Assembly (NCBI RefSeq): GCF_900099645.1
Contig: NZ_FMTL01000001.1
Location: 1,674,001 to 1,738,000, forward strand
Direction of reading: 5' to 3'
DNA from: Pseudomonas peli
Lineage (GTDB): Bacteria; Pseudomonadota; Gammaproteobacteria; Pseudomonadales; Pseudomonadaceae
DNA: 64,000 nucleotides
Position numbers and translations under genes: made by a program. Below, one piece after another: positions 16,808-26,308 of the stretch. Within the stretch, counting starts at the first letter, position 1, and each line of letters begins with the position of its first letter. The notes under the pieces were generated by a model, which was not told where the DNA came from, made no database searches, and saw only the letters and a list, made by a program, of their open reading frames with translations.

Positions 16808-18148
16808 ATGGACCCCTCCACGAGTTACGTCGCCAGCAACTATTTCGCCGATTTCGGCCTCGTTCTATTCGCTCTGTTTCTGGTGCTGCTCAACGGCTTC
16901 TTCGTTGCCGCCGAGTTCGCCATCGTCAAACTGCGCGCCACCAAGGTCGATGCCCTGGCGGAAAAAAATGGCTGGCGCGGGCATATTCTGCGCACCGTAC
17001 ACAACCAGCTCGACGCCTACCTCTCAGCCTGTCAGCTGGGTATCACCCTGGCTTCCCTCGGCCTCGGCTGGGTCGGCGAACCGGCCTTTGCCCACCTGCT
17101 CGAACCGCTGCTGGCGGGTATCGGTATCGAATCGCCGAAGCTGATACATGGCATCGCCTTCTTTACCGCGTTCTTTATCATTTCCTACCTGCATATCGTG
17201 GTCGGCGAGCTGGCACCCAAGTCCTGGGCCATCCGAAAACCCGAGCTGCTGTCGCTATGGACGGCCGCGCCGCTGTACATGTTCTACTGGGCCATGTACC
17301 CGGCGATCTTTCTGCTCAACGCCAGCGCCAACGCCATTCTGCGCGTGGCAGGCCAGGGCGAGCCGGGGCCGCATCATGAGCACCACTACAGCCGCGACGA
17401 ACTCAAGCTGATCCTCCATTCCAGCCGCGCCAGCGACCCCAGCGACCAGGACATGCGTGTGCTGGCCTCGGCCGTGGAGCTGGGCGAACTGGAGGTGGTG
17501 GACTGGGCCAACTCCCGCGAGGACCTGGTGTCGCTACCGCTGACAGCCGCATTGGATGAAGTGTTCAGCGTGTTTCGTCGGCACAAGTACAGCCGCTACC
17601 CGATCTACGACGATATCAGTGGCGAGTACGTTGGCGTATTGCACATCAAGGACTTGCTGCTGCACCTGTCGCTGCTGGAGATGCTGCCCTCGGCACTGAA
17701 ACTGGCTGACCTGATGCACCCTGTTGAACGCGTCGGCCGGCACATGCCGCTGTCCAGCCTGCTAGAACAATTCCGCATGGGGGGTTCGCACTTCGCCTTA
17801 GTCGAAGAAGCCGACGGCAAGGTAATCGGCTACTTGACCATGGAAGACGTACTGGAAGCCCTGGTGGGCGACATTCAGGATGAACACCGCAAAGCCGAAC
17901 GCGGCATCCTCGCCTATCAGCCGGGCAAGCTGCTGGTACGCGGCGACACGCCACTGGCCAAAGTCGAACGCCTGCTCGGCGTCGACCTCGATCACGTCGA
18001 AGCGGAAACCCTCGCCGGGCTGATTTACGACACCCTTAAGCGCATGCCTGAAGAAGAGGAAGTACTAGAAGTCGATGGCCTGCGCATCATCGTCAAAAAG
18101 ATGAAAGGCCCGAAGATCGTGCTGGCTAAGGTGCTTAAGCTGGATTGA
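16808..18148 (+). CDS. CorC/HlyC-family membrane protein (DUF21 + CBS pair)
   Basis: A 446-aa protein with the usual order of the family: an N-terminal DUF21 domain with four membrane segments (residues 15-190, including NGFFVAAEFAIVKLRATKVD), two CBS domains (about 215-340) and a C-terminal CorC_HlyC domain (about 355-440). Family members are linked to Mg2+/Co2+ efflux or resistance, mostly from genetic data. It follows phoR on the same strand, in the position of PA5362 in P. aeruginosa (from memory). A direct phosphate role is not shown. Confidence 0.85.
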   Translation: MDPSTSYVASNYFADFGLVLFALFLVLLNGFFVAAEFAIVKLRATKVDALAEKNGWRGHILRTVHNQLDAYLSACQLGITLASLGLGWVGEPAFAHLLEPLLAGIGIESPKLIHGIAFFTAFFIISYLHIVVGELAPKSWAIRKPELLSLWTAAPLYMFYWAMYPAIFLLNASANAILRVAGQGEPGPHHEHHYSRDELKLILHSSRASDPSDQDMRVLASAVELGELEVVDWANSREDLVSLPLTAALDEVFSVFRRHKYSRYPIYDDISGEYVGVLHIKDLLLHLSLLEMLPSALKLADLMHPVERVGRHMPLSSLLEQFRMGGSHFALVEEADGKVIGYLTMEDVLEALVGDIQDEHRKAERGILAYQPGKLLVRGDTPLAKVERLLGVDLDHVEAETLAGLIYDTLKRMPEEEEVLEVDGLRIIVKKMKGPKIVLAKVLKLD

Positions 18149-18401
18149 GGGACCGACTGCCGTAGAACGTATTTACGATCTTGCGAGCGAGAGTCCTACA
18201 CGGCGCTACCTAGGAACAGCCTTCGGCTGGTTAAGACAGCGAGGAAGCGGACTGGGCTCGCACGCGAGTGTGCTTTTGTACACGAGCATTACTCATTCCA
18301 CTCGCCATTCGGGTCGCGCTAAAGCGCGTTAGCTGTAAGCGGCTTGCCGAGCCTGTTTTTAACGCAGTAAGGCCGAAGCACAGCAGATCGTAAGCAGGTT
18401 C
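18149..18401. other. Intergenic region between convergent genes with a relic repeat
   Basis: No open frame with coding character is seen. It holds a small palindrome (GCGCTAAAGCGC near 18316) and GCCTGTTTTTAACGC at 18351-18365, which is the exact reverse complement of 54504-54518 inside the repeat at 54469-54622. It may be a decayed copy of that repeat. Confidence 0.45.
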
Positions 18402-19298
18402 TTACTCGCCGCCGACGGCGAAATTAGGCAGGCTGTTGACCGGCTGAGCGAAGTTAAACGGGATCGACTCCAGCGCCAAGCCAACGTTGCGCTGCACCAC
18501 GAAGTGCAGGTGCGGCCCGGTGCTATTGCCCGTGTTGCCTGAACGCGCGAGCAGGCTGCCAGCGCGCACACGAGCACCTTCACTGACGGCCACCGACCCC
18601 TGCATCAAGTGCAGGTAAACACCCATGGTGCCGTCGTCGTGGAGAATGCGCACATAGTTGCCAGACGGGTTGTTGCCGCGCCCACTTTGCTGATTCTCGG
18701 TTTTCACCACGATGCCACCGCGTGCCGCAACAATCGGCGTGCCCTCGGGCATGGCGATATCCATGGCGTAACGGCCTTTGGGGGTGAAGTGGCTGTACTG
18801 GCCGTTGGCCCCTTGAGTCAGACGGAACGGCCCTCCACGCCAAGGCAGTGGGTAGCTTTTCTGCGTCGGCAGCAGACGCGGGTCGCCCATCGCATAACGC
18901 AACTTGGGGGTATACCGCATAGGTTTGCTGGCATCACGCGGGGCCAGGGTGGCCAAACGGATATTGCTGCGCGGCGGTAATACCCAGCTAATCGGCTTTT
19001 CCGGCACGCCGGAGACGTTATCCGTAGCTTCCAGGCGCAGTTCAATCTGCACCGGGGCGTGCAGGTCGTTGCGCACCAACAGGGTTTCACCGGCCTCGTG
19101 TTTCTTGGTCTCCAGCTTTACCTGATTGTCCAGGCGCTCAACCATACGGTCGCGAAACACGAACACCTGGGCACCGGGCGCGGCCTGGTCGGTATAGGTG
19201 ACCACGCCGTTAGCATCGGTGTACTTGTAAATAGTCAACGCCGCTGCCTGGCCGGCAAGGGTCAACAAACTGCAGAGAAGTATCAGACGCCCTAGCAT
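18402..19298 (-). CDS. Secreted M23-family peptidase with N-terminal DUF4124
   Basis: A 298-aa envelope protein with a signal peptide (residues 1-20, ending AAAL), a DUF4124-type start (IYKYTDANGVVTYTDQ), a middle beta domain and a C-terminal LytM/M23 domain. The zinc motifs are HFTPKGRYAMD and TGPHLHFVVQ, so it should be able to cut peptidoglycan cross-links or activate an amidase. It is transcribed leftwards as a single gene and ends in a 250-bp gap. Confidence 0.9.
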   Translation of the reverse strand: MLGRLILLCSLLTLAGQAAALTIYKYTDANGVVTYTDQAAPGAQVFVFRDRMVERLDNQVKLETKKHEAGETLLVRNDLHAPVQIELRLEATDNVSGVPEKPISWVLPPRSNIRLATLAPRDASKPMRYTPKLRYAMGDPRLLPTQKSYPLPWRGGPFRLTQGANGQYSHFTPKGRYAMDIAMPEGTPIVAARGGIVVKTENQQSGRGNNPSGNYVRILHDDGTMGVYLHLMQGSVAVSEGARVRAGSLLARSGNTGNSTGPHLHFVVQRNVGLALESIPFNFAQPVNSLPNFAVGGE

Positions 19299-19421
19299 AA
19301 CGACTCGGATCTTATGATTTGTCTGTCCGGGCCAATCAGATTAGCAGCCGAACCCATGCGACGCGAACCGGCGCGCCAGGGTTGTGAGCCATCTCGCATG
19401 CACCGGCGGCGTGGCCTGTGC

Positions 19422-20333
19422 TCAGGCGCCGGGGCTGAAATGCTTCTGCGCAGTTCCCCGGGCGATCAGCCGGGAGATGTAGTCGAGCTTCTGCGGGTCG
19501 CGGTCGACGAATCTGAAGGTCAGTTGCAGCCACTCGCTGTCTGGCTTCGGCTCGAAGGCCGCCACGGCATGCAAGTAGCCGTTGAGCCGAGCGGTTTCCG
19601 CCGCGTCGCCCTGCTCCAGATCTAGCACCGCACTGTCGAGCACCTGCGGCAGCTCCTCGGTGCGTTTAACCACCAACAGTGCTTCCTTGAGGCTCAGGGC
19701 CTTGATCACGCAGGACATGGTGGCGCCACCGGGTAACCGCAGTTGACCCTGCCCGCGCCCGCTGGGTGCGCTGGTAGCCGGTGCCTTGCCGGCGGGTTTG
19801 CTGGCAAAGGCAGCAGCGGCTTGCACGGCGGGCCCAGCGGCGGGTTTGACGGTATCGGCTTTACCGCCAGTCAGCGCAGACAACGAATCGTTGGCGAAAG
19901 CACCGCTGCTGAGCATTTTCGGGGGGGCACTGGACACCAATGCCTGCAACTTGCCAGCCCGGCTCAGGGCCTTCTTCACCTTGGTGATCAGCTGCTCGTT
20001 GGAAAAGGGCTTACCGATGAAATCAGAAACGCCAGCTTGAATCGCCTGCACCACGTTCTCTTTGTCACCGCGACTGGTGACCATGATAAACGGGACGATC
20101 TTCAGAGCATCTTGCTCGCGGCACCAGGTGAGCAGCTCCAGGCCGGACATTTCCGGCATTTCCCAGTCGCACAGAATCAGGTCAACCGGCTGACGCGTCA
20201 GCATCTGCAGGGCTTTGCGCCCGTTCACGGCTTCCTCGATCTGGATACCTGGAAAGTGATCGCGCAAACCCTTTTTCACCAAATCACGGATAAAGGTTGC
20301 GTCGTCCACTACCAGCACGCTGACTTTGCTCAT
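19422..20333 (-). CDS. Response regulator with C-terminal PilZ-like/unknown output domain
   Basis: A 303-aa protein with a receiver domain (Asp10-Asp11, phosphoacceptor Asp56 in LILCDWEMPEMSG, Lys in IGKPFSNEQL) and a low-complexity Ala/Pro linker (about 140-195). The C-terminal domain of about 105 residues is not a DNA-binding type; its outline (GQLRLPGGATMSCVIKALSLKEALL) recalls PilZ-like folds, without a clear c-di-GMP motif. It takes the place of PA5364 in P. aeruginosa, between the M23 gene and phoU. The cognate kinase is unknown. Confidence 0.75.
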   Translation of the reverse strand: MSKVSVLVVDDATFIRDLVKKGLRDHFPGIQIEEAVNGRKALQMLTRQPVDLILCDWEMPEMSGLELLTWCREQDALKIVPFIMVTSRGDKENVVQAIQAGVSDFIGKPFSNEQLITKVKKALSRAGKLQALVSSAPPKMLSSGAFANDSLSALTGGKADTVKPAAGPAVQAAAAFASKPAGKAPATSAPSGRGQGQLRLPGGATMSCVIKALSLKEALLVVKRTEELPQVLDSAVLDLEQGDAAETARLNGYLHAVAAFEPKPDSEWLQLTFRFVDRDPQKLDYISRLIARGTAQKHFSPGA

Positions 20334-20465
20334 CGGCCACTCCTGTTCTGATGGCCATAAGCATAGTCACGGCTACTGGCCAAAGGCCAACCGAAATGCA
20401 CCCAATGTCGCGATCAGGTGCATCTTGGCCATCGGGCAGTGCGTTCACTGCCCGCAACAACCGAC

Positions 20466-21197
20466 TCAGCCGTCCTTCTTGGTGCCCTGCACTTCTTCCT
20501 GCATGCGGGTCAGGCCGATGTGTTTCACATCGGTGCCGCGCACCAGGTAGATCACCAGCTCGGCGATATTACGGGCGTGGTCGCCGATGCGCTCCAGCGA
20601 ACGCAGCGCCCAGATGATGTTGAGCACACGCGCGATCGAACGTGGGTCTTCCATCATATAAGTGACCAGCTCACGCAGAGCGGTCTTGTATTCGCGGTCA
20701 ACGGTCTTGTCGTACTGCGCCACAGACAACGCCAGGTCAGCGTCAAAACGGGCAAAGGCATCCAACGACTCTTGCACCATCTTGCGCACTTGGTCGCCGA
20801 TATGACGCACTTCCACGTAGCCACGCGGCGCTTCACCTTCTTCGCACAACAAGATCGCCCGCTTGGCGATTTTGGTGGCTTCGTCGCCGATACGCTCGAG
20901 ATCGATCACCGATTTGGAGATGCTGATGATCAGGCGCAGGTCGGACGCAGCTGGCTGACGACGCGCCAGAATGCGCACGCATTCTTCGTCGATATTGCGT
21001 TCCATCTGGTTGATCTGGTCATCGATCTCGCGCACCTGCTGGGCCAGACCGGAGTCGGCGTCAATCAGTGCGGTGACGGCGTCGTTAACCTGCTTCTCGA
21101 CCAGGCCGCCCATCGCCAGCAGGTGGCTGCGCACCTCCTCCAGCTCGACGTTGAACTGCTGGGAGATGTGCTGGGTAAGGTTTTCTTTGTTGATCAT
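20466..21197 (-). CDS. phoU: Phosphate signalling protein PhoU
   Basis: A 243-aa, all-helical protein that links the PstSCAB transporter to PhoR and keeps the Pho regulon off when phosphate is plentiful. Two PhoU repeats are visible, each with the metal-binding signature: DLERIGDEATKIA (about 97-109) and SLERIGDHARNIAE (about 200-213). The start at 21197 (MINKENLTQHISQQF) matches PhoU proteins; the ATG two codons upstream is less likely. It is the last gene of the pst operon, 53 bp after pstB. Confidence 0.97.
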   Translation of the reverse strand: MINKENLTQHISQQFNVELEEVRSHLLAMGGLVEKQVNDAVTALIDADSGLAQQVREIDDQINQMERNIDEECVRILARRQPAASDLRLIISISKSVIDLERIGDEATKIAKRAILLCEEGEAPRGYVEVRHIGDQVRKMVQESLDAFARFDADLALSVAQYDKTVDREYKTALRELVTYMMEDPRSIARVLNIIWALRSLERIGDHARNIAELVIYLVRGTDVKHIGLTRMQEEVQGTKKDG

Positions 21198-21250
21198 GTG
21201 CAAACCCTTGAATTAACCGAATAACGTCTCTGCTTAGGATGGGCTTGCCA

Positions 21251-22084
21251 TCAGCCGTAACGACCGGTGATGTAGTCCTCTGTCTGCTTCTTGTCCGGGT
21301 TGGTGAACAGCGTATCGGTATCACCGAACTCGATCAGTTTGCCCATGTACATAAACGCCGTGTAGTCCGATACCCGCGCAGCCTGCTGCATGTTGTGGGT
21401 AACGATGACGATGGTGTACTTGGATTTCAGTTCGTAGATCAGCTCTTCGACTTTCAGCGTGGAGATCGGGTCGAGCGCCGAGCAGGGTTCGTCAAGCAGC
21501 AGCACTTCAGGCTGAACTGCCACGGTGCGGGCGATCACCAGACGCTGCTGCTGACCACCGGACAGGCCGAGAGCCGACTCGTGCAGACGGTCTTTGACCT
21601 CATCCCACAGTGCTGCGCTTTTCAGTGCCCACTCCACGGCTTCATCGAGCACGCGCTTCTGGTTAATACCCTGGATGCGCAGGCCGTAGACCACGTTCTC
21701 GTAAATGCTCTTGGGGAACGGGTTGGGCTTCTGGAACACCATGCCGACGCGGCGACGCAGCTCAGCCACGTCTTCGCCTTTGCGGTAGATGTTCTTACCG
21801 TCGAGGTTGATTTCGCCTTCTACGCGGCAGCCGTCAACCAAATCATTCATCCGGTTGAAGGTGCGCAGCAGGGTTGATTTACCGCAACCAGACGGGCCGA
21901 TAAACGCCGTCACACGCTGATTGGGGATAGTCATCTTGACGTCGAACAGCGCCTGCTTCTCGCCGTAGTACAGGTTCAAACCCGGTACGTCGATGGCCAC
22001 GCGTTCGTTGGCCATGTTCAAGCCCTGGCGGTCGCGGCCGAGGGCCGCCATGTCGATACCGTGTGTGTGTGCTTCGTGCTGCAT
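21251..22084 (-). CDS. pstB: Phosphate ABC transporter ATPase PstB
   Basis: A 277-aa ATPase with Walker A GPSGCGKS (63-70), signature [13 protein letters not shown], Walker [14 protein letters not shown] and the switch His in [13 protein letters not shown]. It powers phosphate import through PstC and PstA. The first 25 residues are less conserved, and an internal ATG (MANERVAID) is an alternative start. It lies between pstA and phoU in the pst operon. Confidence 0.97.
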   Translation of the reverse strand: MQHEAHTHGIDMAALGRDRQGLNMANERVAIDVPGLNLYYGEKQALFDVKMTIPNQRVTAFIGPSGCGKSTLLRTFNRMNDLVDGCRVEGEINLDGKNIYRKGEDVAELRRRVGMVFQKPNPFPKSIYENVVYGLRIQGINQKRVLDEAVEWALKSAALWDEVKDRLHESALGLSGGQQQRLVIARTVAVQPEVLLLDEPCSALDPISTLKVEELIYELKSKYTIVIVTHNMQQAARVSDYTAFMYMGKLIEFGDTDTLFTNPDKKQTEDYITGRYG

Positions 22085-22147
22085 GGGATGCTCCCTACGC
22101 TAACAAATTCGTTAAGCCGCCACGGCCAGTGGGCCGTGGCGCAATGA

Positions 22148-23824
22148 TTAGTGATCCAGCGCCTTGTACTTCTCGCGCAGGTGGTTACGGATATAAACCG
22201 CCGCCATGTTCAGCACCACAATGACCAACACCAGCAGCAGCGCAGTGGCGTACACCAGCGGCCGCGCGGCCTCAACGTTGGGGCTCTGGAAGCCGACGTC
22301 GTAGATGTGGAAGCCCAGGTGCATGATCTTCTGATCAAGGTGCAGGTACGGGTAGTTGCCATCCACCGGCAGGCTCGGGGCCAGCTTGACCACCCCCACC
22401 AGCATAAGCGGCGCCACTTCACCGGCGGCGCGGGCCACGGCGAGAATCAGGCCGGTCATCATGGCCGGGCTGGCCATTGGCAACACCACGCGCCAGAGGG
22501 TTTCCACCTTGGTTGCGCCAAGGGCCAGGGAGCCTTCACGCACGGCCCGCGGAATCCGCGCCAGACCTTCTTCGGTGGCCACGATCACCACCGGCAGGGT
22601 GAGGATCGCCAGGGTCAGCGAAGCCCAGAGCAGGCCCGGCGTACCAAAGGTCGGCGCCGGCGCGGCTTCGGGGAAGAACATGCGGTCGAGCGAGCCACCC
22701 AGCACGTAGACGAAGAAGCCCAGGCCGAACACCCCGTAAACGATGGCCGGAACGCCCGCCAGGTTGTTTACCGCGATACGGATCACCCGGGTCAGCGGGC
22801 CCTGCTTGGCATACTCACGCAGGTAGATGGCCGCCACCACGCCAAACGGCGTCACGATCACGGCCATGATCAGGGTCATCATCACGGTGCCGAAAATCGC
22901 CGGGAAAATGCCACCTTCAGTGTTGGCTTCACGCGGGTCGTCGCTGACGAATTCCCACAGCTTGGCGAAGTAGAAACTGAGCTTTTCACCCATGCCCATG
23001 GCATTCGGCTGGAACGCGCGCACCACCTTGCCCATGCTGATGGTCACTTCGCGACCATCAACGGTCTTCAGCGTGACGCTGTCGCGATTGAACGCCTGAT
23101 TAAGGGCTATCAACTCGGTTTCCAGCACCTTGTACTCGGCATCCCACTGCGCGCGCTCGGCGTCCAGTTCGGCCTGCGCAACATCATTCAGCTTGCCCTG
23201 CAGTTCCAGCTTACGGGTTTGCAGACGGATGCGCTCCAGGCCGGCGTTGATCCGCCCGATGTCCTTCTTCTCCAGGCGAACCAGCTGAGTGTGCAACTGC
23301 TCGACACGCTCAATACGCTCCTGCAGCGCCGGCCAGCTGGCATCGCCCTCGGCGACCAACACGCCGGCTTCCTTGACGTTGACCAGGTAACCGTAGAAGT
23401 TGCCCCACTCGCGACGCTCCAGCGCCGTGAGGTTTTCCGGGGTGCGCTGGTTACTCAGCCACTCGCCGACCACCCAGGTGAAGTCCGCGCCATACACATC
23501 GCGGTTACCCACTTTGAACAGCTCGCGGGTCATAAACTCGCCGCCTTCAGCCTCCACCGGCAAGCCGGAAGCGGCCAAACGGGCACGTGGCACTTCTTCG
23601 ATCTGGGTGATCTCGCCGGCCATCACCCGGGCTTCCTGACCAGGGATCTGGTAGTCGGCTTCAACGATATCAGCCGGCCAGAAGTGGCCGAGGCCGCGCA
23701 CGGCGATCACCATCAGCAGACCGAGGGTCATGATCACCGCGATCGACACCGCGCCGGCGTTCATCCAGATCCACGGCGAACCGCTCTTGAACCAGGCTTT
23801 CAGATTGTTCTGTTTCACGGACAT
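22148..23824 (-). CDS. pstA: Phosphate ABC transporter permease PstA (long form)
   Basis: At 558 aa it is about twice the length of E. coli PstA, as usual in Pseudomonas. An N-terminal helix (about 20-45) is followed by a large extra region with coiled-coil character (about 60-290), then the six-helix permease domain with the ATPase contact loop (EGSLALGATKVETLWRVVLP). I chose the ATG at 23824 because GGAAGG precedes it. It sits 15 bp after pstC. Confidence 0.94.
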   Translation of the reverse strand: MSVKQNNLKAWFKSGSPWIWMNAGAVSIAVIMTLGLLMVIAVRGLGHFWPADIVEADYQIPGQEARVMAGEITQIEEVPRARLAASGLPVEAEGGEFMTRELFKVGNRDVYGADFTWVVGEWLSNQRTPENLTALERREWGNFYGYLVNVKEAGVLVAEGDASWPALQERIERVEQLHTQLVRLEKKDIGRINAGLERIRLQTRKLELQGKLNDVAQAELDAERAQWDAEYKVLETELIALNQAFNRDSVTLKTVDGREVTISMGKVVRAFQPNAMGMGEKLSFYFAKLWEFVSDDPREANTEGGIFPAIFGTVMMTLIMAVIVTPFGVVAAIYLREYAKQGPLTRVIRIAVNNLAGVPAIVYGVFGLGFFVYVLGGSLDRMFFPEAAPAPTFGTPGLLWASLTLAILTLPVVIVATEEGLARIPRAVREGSLALGATKVETLWRVVLPMASPAMMTGLILAVARAAGEVAPLMLVGVVKLAPSLPVDGNYPYLHLDQKIMHLGFHIYDVGFQSPNVEAARPLVYATALLLVLVIVVLNMAAVYIRNHLREKYKALDH

Positions 23825-23839
23825 ATACCTTCCCAAGCC

Positions 23840-26125
23840 TTAGAGCGAGGCGTACTTGACGCGCAGACGCTGGCGCACCAGCTCCGCCAGGGTGTTCATG
23901 ACAAAGGTGAAGCCGAGCAGCACCAGCGCCGAAAGGAACAGCACGCGGTAGTGGGTACCACCCACTTCCGATTCGGGCATTTCCACCGCCACGTTGGCGG
24001 CAAGGGTGCGCAGGCCCTCAAAGATGTTCATGTCCATGATCGCGGTGTTACCAGTGGCCATCAGCACGATCATGGTTTCGCCAACGGCGCGGCCCATGCC
24101 GATCATCACCGCGGAGAAGATGCCTGGGCTGGCGGTGAGAATCACCACCCGAGCCAGGGTCTGCCACGGCGTGGCACCGAGGGCCAGGGAACCGAAGGTC
24201 AGGCTCTTCGGCACGCTGAACACAGCGTCTTCGGCAATCGAATAGATGTTCGGGATTACCGCAAAACCCATGGCCAGGCCGACTACCAGGGCGTTGCGCT
24301 GGTCGAACGGAATGCCTAAGTCATTGCTCAGCCACATACGCATGTTGCCGTCGAACAGCCAGTTCTCCACATGGCCGCTCATGGCCAGCGAGACATAGCC
24401 AATGAGCAAGATTACTGGGATCAGCATCGCCGACTCCCAACCATCCGGCACTCTCAGGCGAATCGACTCCGGCAAGCGGCTCCACAGGTACCCGGCCAGC
24501 AGAATGCCGATGGGGGTGAACAGCAGCAGGCTGAAGATGCCCGGCAGATGACCCTCCACATAAGGTGCGAGGAACAGCCCGGCGAAGAAGCCAAGAATCA
24601 CCGTTGGCAACGCTTCCATCAGCTCGATCACCGGCTTGACCTTGCGGCGCATGGCCGGAGCCATGAAGTAGGCGGTGTAAATCGCGGCGGCAATCGCCAG
24701 CGGAGCGGCCAGAAGCATCGCGTAGAAGGCCGCTTTCAGCGTACCGAAGGCCAGCGGCGCGAGGCTCAGTTTAGGTTCGTTGTCAGTGCTGGCAGAGGTC
24801 GACTGCCAGACATAGCCAGGCGCATCGTAATTCTCATACCAGACCTTGCCCCACAATGAGCTCCAGGAAATTTCCGGATGCGGGTTGTCGACGATCAAGC
24901 GCTGCAGCTGACCATCACTTTCCACCAGCACGCGGTTTGCACGCGGTGATAGGGCGGCCAGGGCCTGACCTTCAGCCACCGGCTCGACCAGCAGAGTGCG
25001 GTGTGCGGTGCTGTGGAAGATACCCAGATTGCCTTTGGCATCCAGGGCGAAGAAGCCTTTACGGCGCTCTTCCGGAAGAATCTGGATGATCGGGCTGTCG
25101 GCCAGTTGGAAGCTACGGATCGACTTCAGTACCGCCTTGCCGTCTGCTTCGCGCACCATAAACCACTGGGCGATGCCGCCGCTGCTGTCGCCGATCATCA
25201 GCGAGATACCGCCAAGCAGCGAAGTGGCGTTGCTGACTTCCAGCTTGCCGTCCTCCAACAGCTTGTAACGACCGTTCAGGCTGTTGCTGCGCATGTCGAA
25301 GACATCGGCGGTGGCACGGCCGTTGACCACATACAGCCACAGGTGGCGTGGGTCGATGATCAGTGCCTTGATCGGCTCGGCGATCTGCGGCAGGGCAACA
25401 CGCTCTTCGCTGAGGGTCACCTCGCCGGTCATCATGTTTTCCTCGCGGCCCAGGCTCAGCACGTGCAGCTCGGTGCCGGTGGAGCCCGCCAGCATCAGCG
25501 TGCCGCTGTTCAGGCTGACGCCCATGTGGTCCAGCGCGCGACCCTGAGGATCAAGCTTAATCGGCGCTTCGCCGAACGGGTATTCGATGCTCGGCGTGAT
25601 GGTTTGCACATCATTCGGGTAGCTGAGCTTGTAGACATGCTGGAACACCAGCACCTGGCCATTGGACAGGCCCAGGGCAACGCGGTTACTGCCCGGCTGG
25701 TCCTGGCCGACCGAAGCAATCCGCACATCCGCTGGGATCGGCAGCTGCACGCTGCTCAGCGGCTGCATCTTCTTCGCATCGAAGAACTGTACCTTGCCGC
25801 TCTGGTCCAGGCGCATTGCCATCTGGTTCTGTTCTTCAAGAGTCAGCAGCAGTGGCGCGGCTGCTTCATTCAACCAGGCAACCTGCACTGGCTTGCGAGT
25901 TTCCAGGCTAGCGCCCTGGAACATCGGCAGCACCACGTAGGCCAGGTAGAAGAAAATCAGGGTGATGGCGCCAAGCACGGCCAGGCCGCCGACGGATACC
26001 GCCCAGCGGGCAAAACGATCTTTCAGCGCGCGCATACGCCGCTTGCGCTGCAGGGCCGGGGTGTTGAAGTCCAGCCCGAGGGATTTAGATGTGGCGGTCA
26101 TGGTTTCACTAGCCAAGTCATTCAT
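23840..26125 (-). CDS. pstC: Phosphate ABC transporter permease PstC (long form)
   Basis: A 761-aa permease with an N-terminal helix (about 37-68), a large periplasmic beta-rich domain (about 70-430) absent from E. coli PstC, and a C-terminal permease core with the motif SLALGATPWQTLARVVLTAS. The long form is typical of Pseudomonas and pairs with the long PstA. It is the first gene of pstC-pstA-pstB-phoU, with its own Pho box at 26208-26235. The start ATG at 26125 is supported by position; an ATG at 26101 is possible. Confidence 0.94.
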   Translation of the reverse strand: MNDLASETMTATSKSLGLDFNTPALQRKRRMRALKDRFARWAVSVGGLAVLGAITLIFFYLAYVVLPMFQGASLETRKPVQVAWLNEAAAPLLLTLEEQNQMAMRLDQSGKVQFFDAKKMQPLSSVQLPIPADVRIASVGQDQPGSNRVALGLSNGQVLVFQHVYKLSYPNDVQTITPSIEYPFGEAPIKLDPQGRALDHMGVSLNSGTLMLAGSTGTELHVLSLGREENMMTGEVTLSEERVALPQIAEPIKALIIDPRHLWLYVVNGRATADVFDMRSNSLNGRYKLLEDGKLEVSNATSLLGGISLMIGDSSGGIAQWFMVREADGKAVLKSIRSFQLADSPIIQILPEERRKGFFALDAKGNLGIFHSTAHRTLLVEPVAEGQALAALSPRANRVLVESDGQLQRLIVDNPHPEISWSSLWGKVWYENYDAPGYVWQSTSASTDNEPKLSLAPLAFGTLKAAFYAMLLAAPLAIAAAIYTAYFMAPAMRRKVKPVIELMEALPTVILGFFAGLFLAPYVEGHLPGIFSLLLFTPIGILLAGYLWSRLPESIRLRVPDGWESAMLIPVILLIGYVSLAMSGHVENWLFDGNMRMWLSNDLGIPFDQRNALVVGLAMGFAVIPNIYSIAEDAVFSVPKSLTFGSLALGATPWQTLARVVILTASPGIFSAVMIGMGRAVGETMIVLMATGNTAIMDMNIFEGLRTLAANVAVEMPESEVGGTHYRVLFLSALVLLGFTFVMNTLAELVRQRLRVKYASL

Positions 26126-26207
26126 AGGTAAGAGCGTCTCTGCGCAGCCATGAGCGCGCCATAGTGATTTCTGTCGCTATACAAGGCGATAACTCTAGCC
26201 GTTTCAT

Positions 26208-26236
26208 GTGACAGAAAAGTTACAGCGCTTTGACAA
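26208..26236 (-). promoter_or_regulatory. Pho box array upstream of pstC
   Basis: Read towards pstC, three half-sites repeat every 11 bases: TTGTCAA, CTGTAAC and CTGTCAC. This matches tandem PhoB half-sites and suggests pstCAB-phoU has its own phosphate-controlled promoter, independent of pstS. The array begins about 83 bases before the pstC start. Confidence 0.8.
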
Positions 26237-26238
26237 AG

Positions 26239-26272
26239 CAACGCCCACCTGTCGTAAACGAAGGCGGGCGTG
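26239..26272 (-). terminator. Terminator of pstS
   Basis: An imperfect hairpin (ACGCCCGCCT / AGGTGGGCGT) about 40 bases past the pstS stop codon is followed leftwards by TTGCTTTG. With the Pho box just beyond it, this separates the pstS unit from pstCAB-phoU. Confidence 0.65.
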
Positions 26273-26308
26273 CGACTTACTTAGGCGTCCTTGCCAGTCA
26301 GGCAGGTC

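Noticed and set aside
18180-18360. Possible small RNA or CRISPR-like array in the gap after the CorC-like gene
   Set aside because: No regular repeat-spacer pattern and no clear promoter-terminator pair; only small palindromes and a repeat relic.
22151-24319. Long rightward open frame (722 codons) opposite pstA/pstC
   Set aside because: It is antisense to well-recognised permease genes, rich in His/Gln/Arg as expected from the reverse frame of GC-rich genes, and matches no domain.
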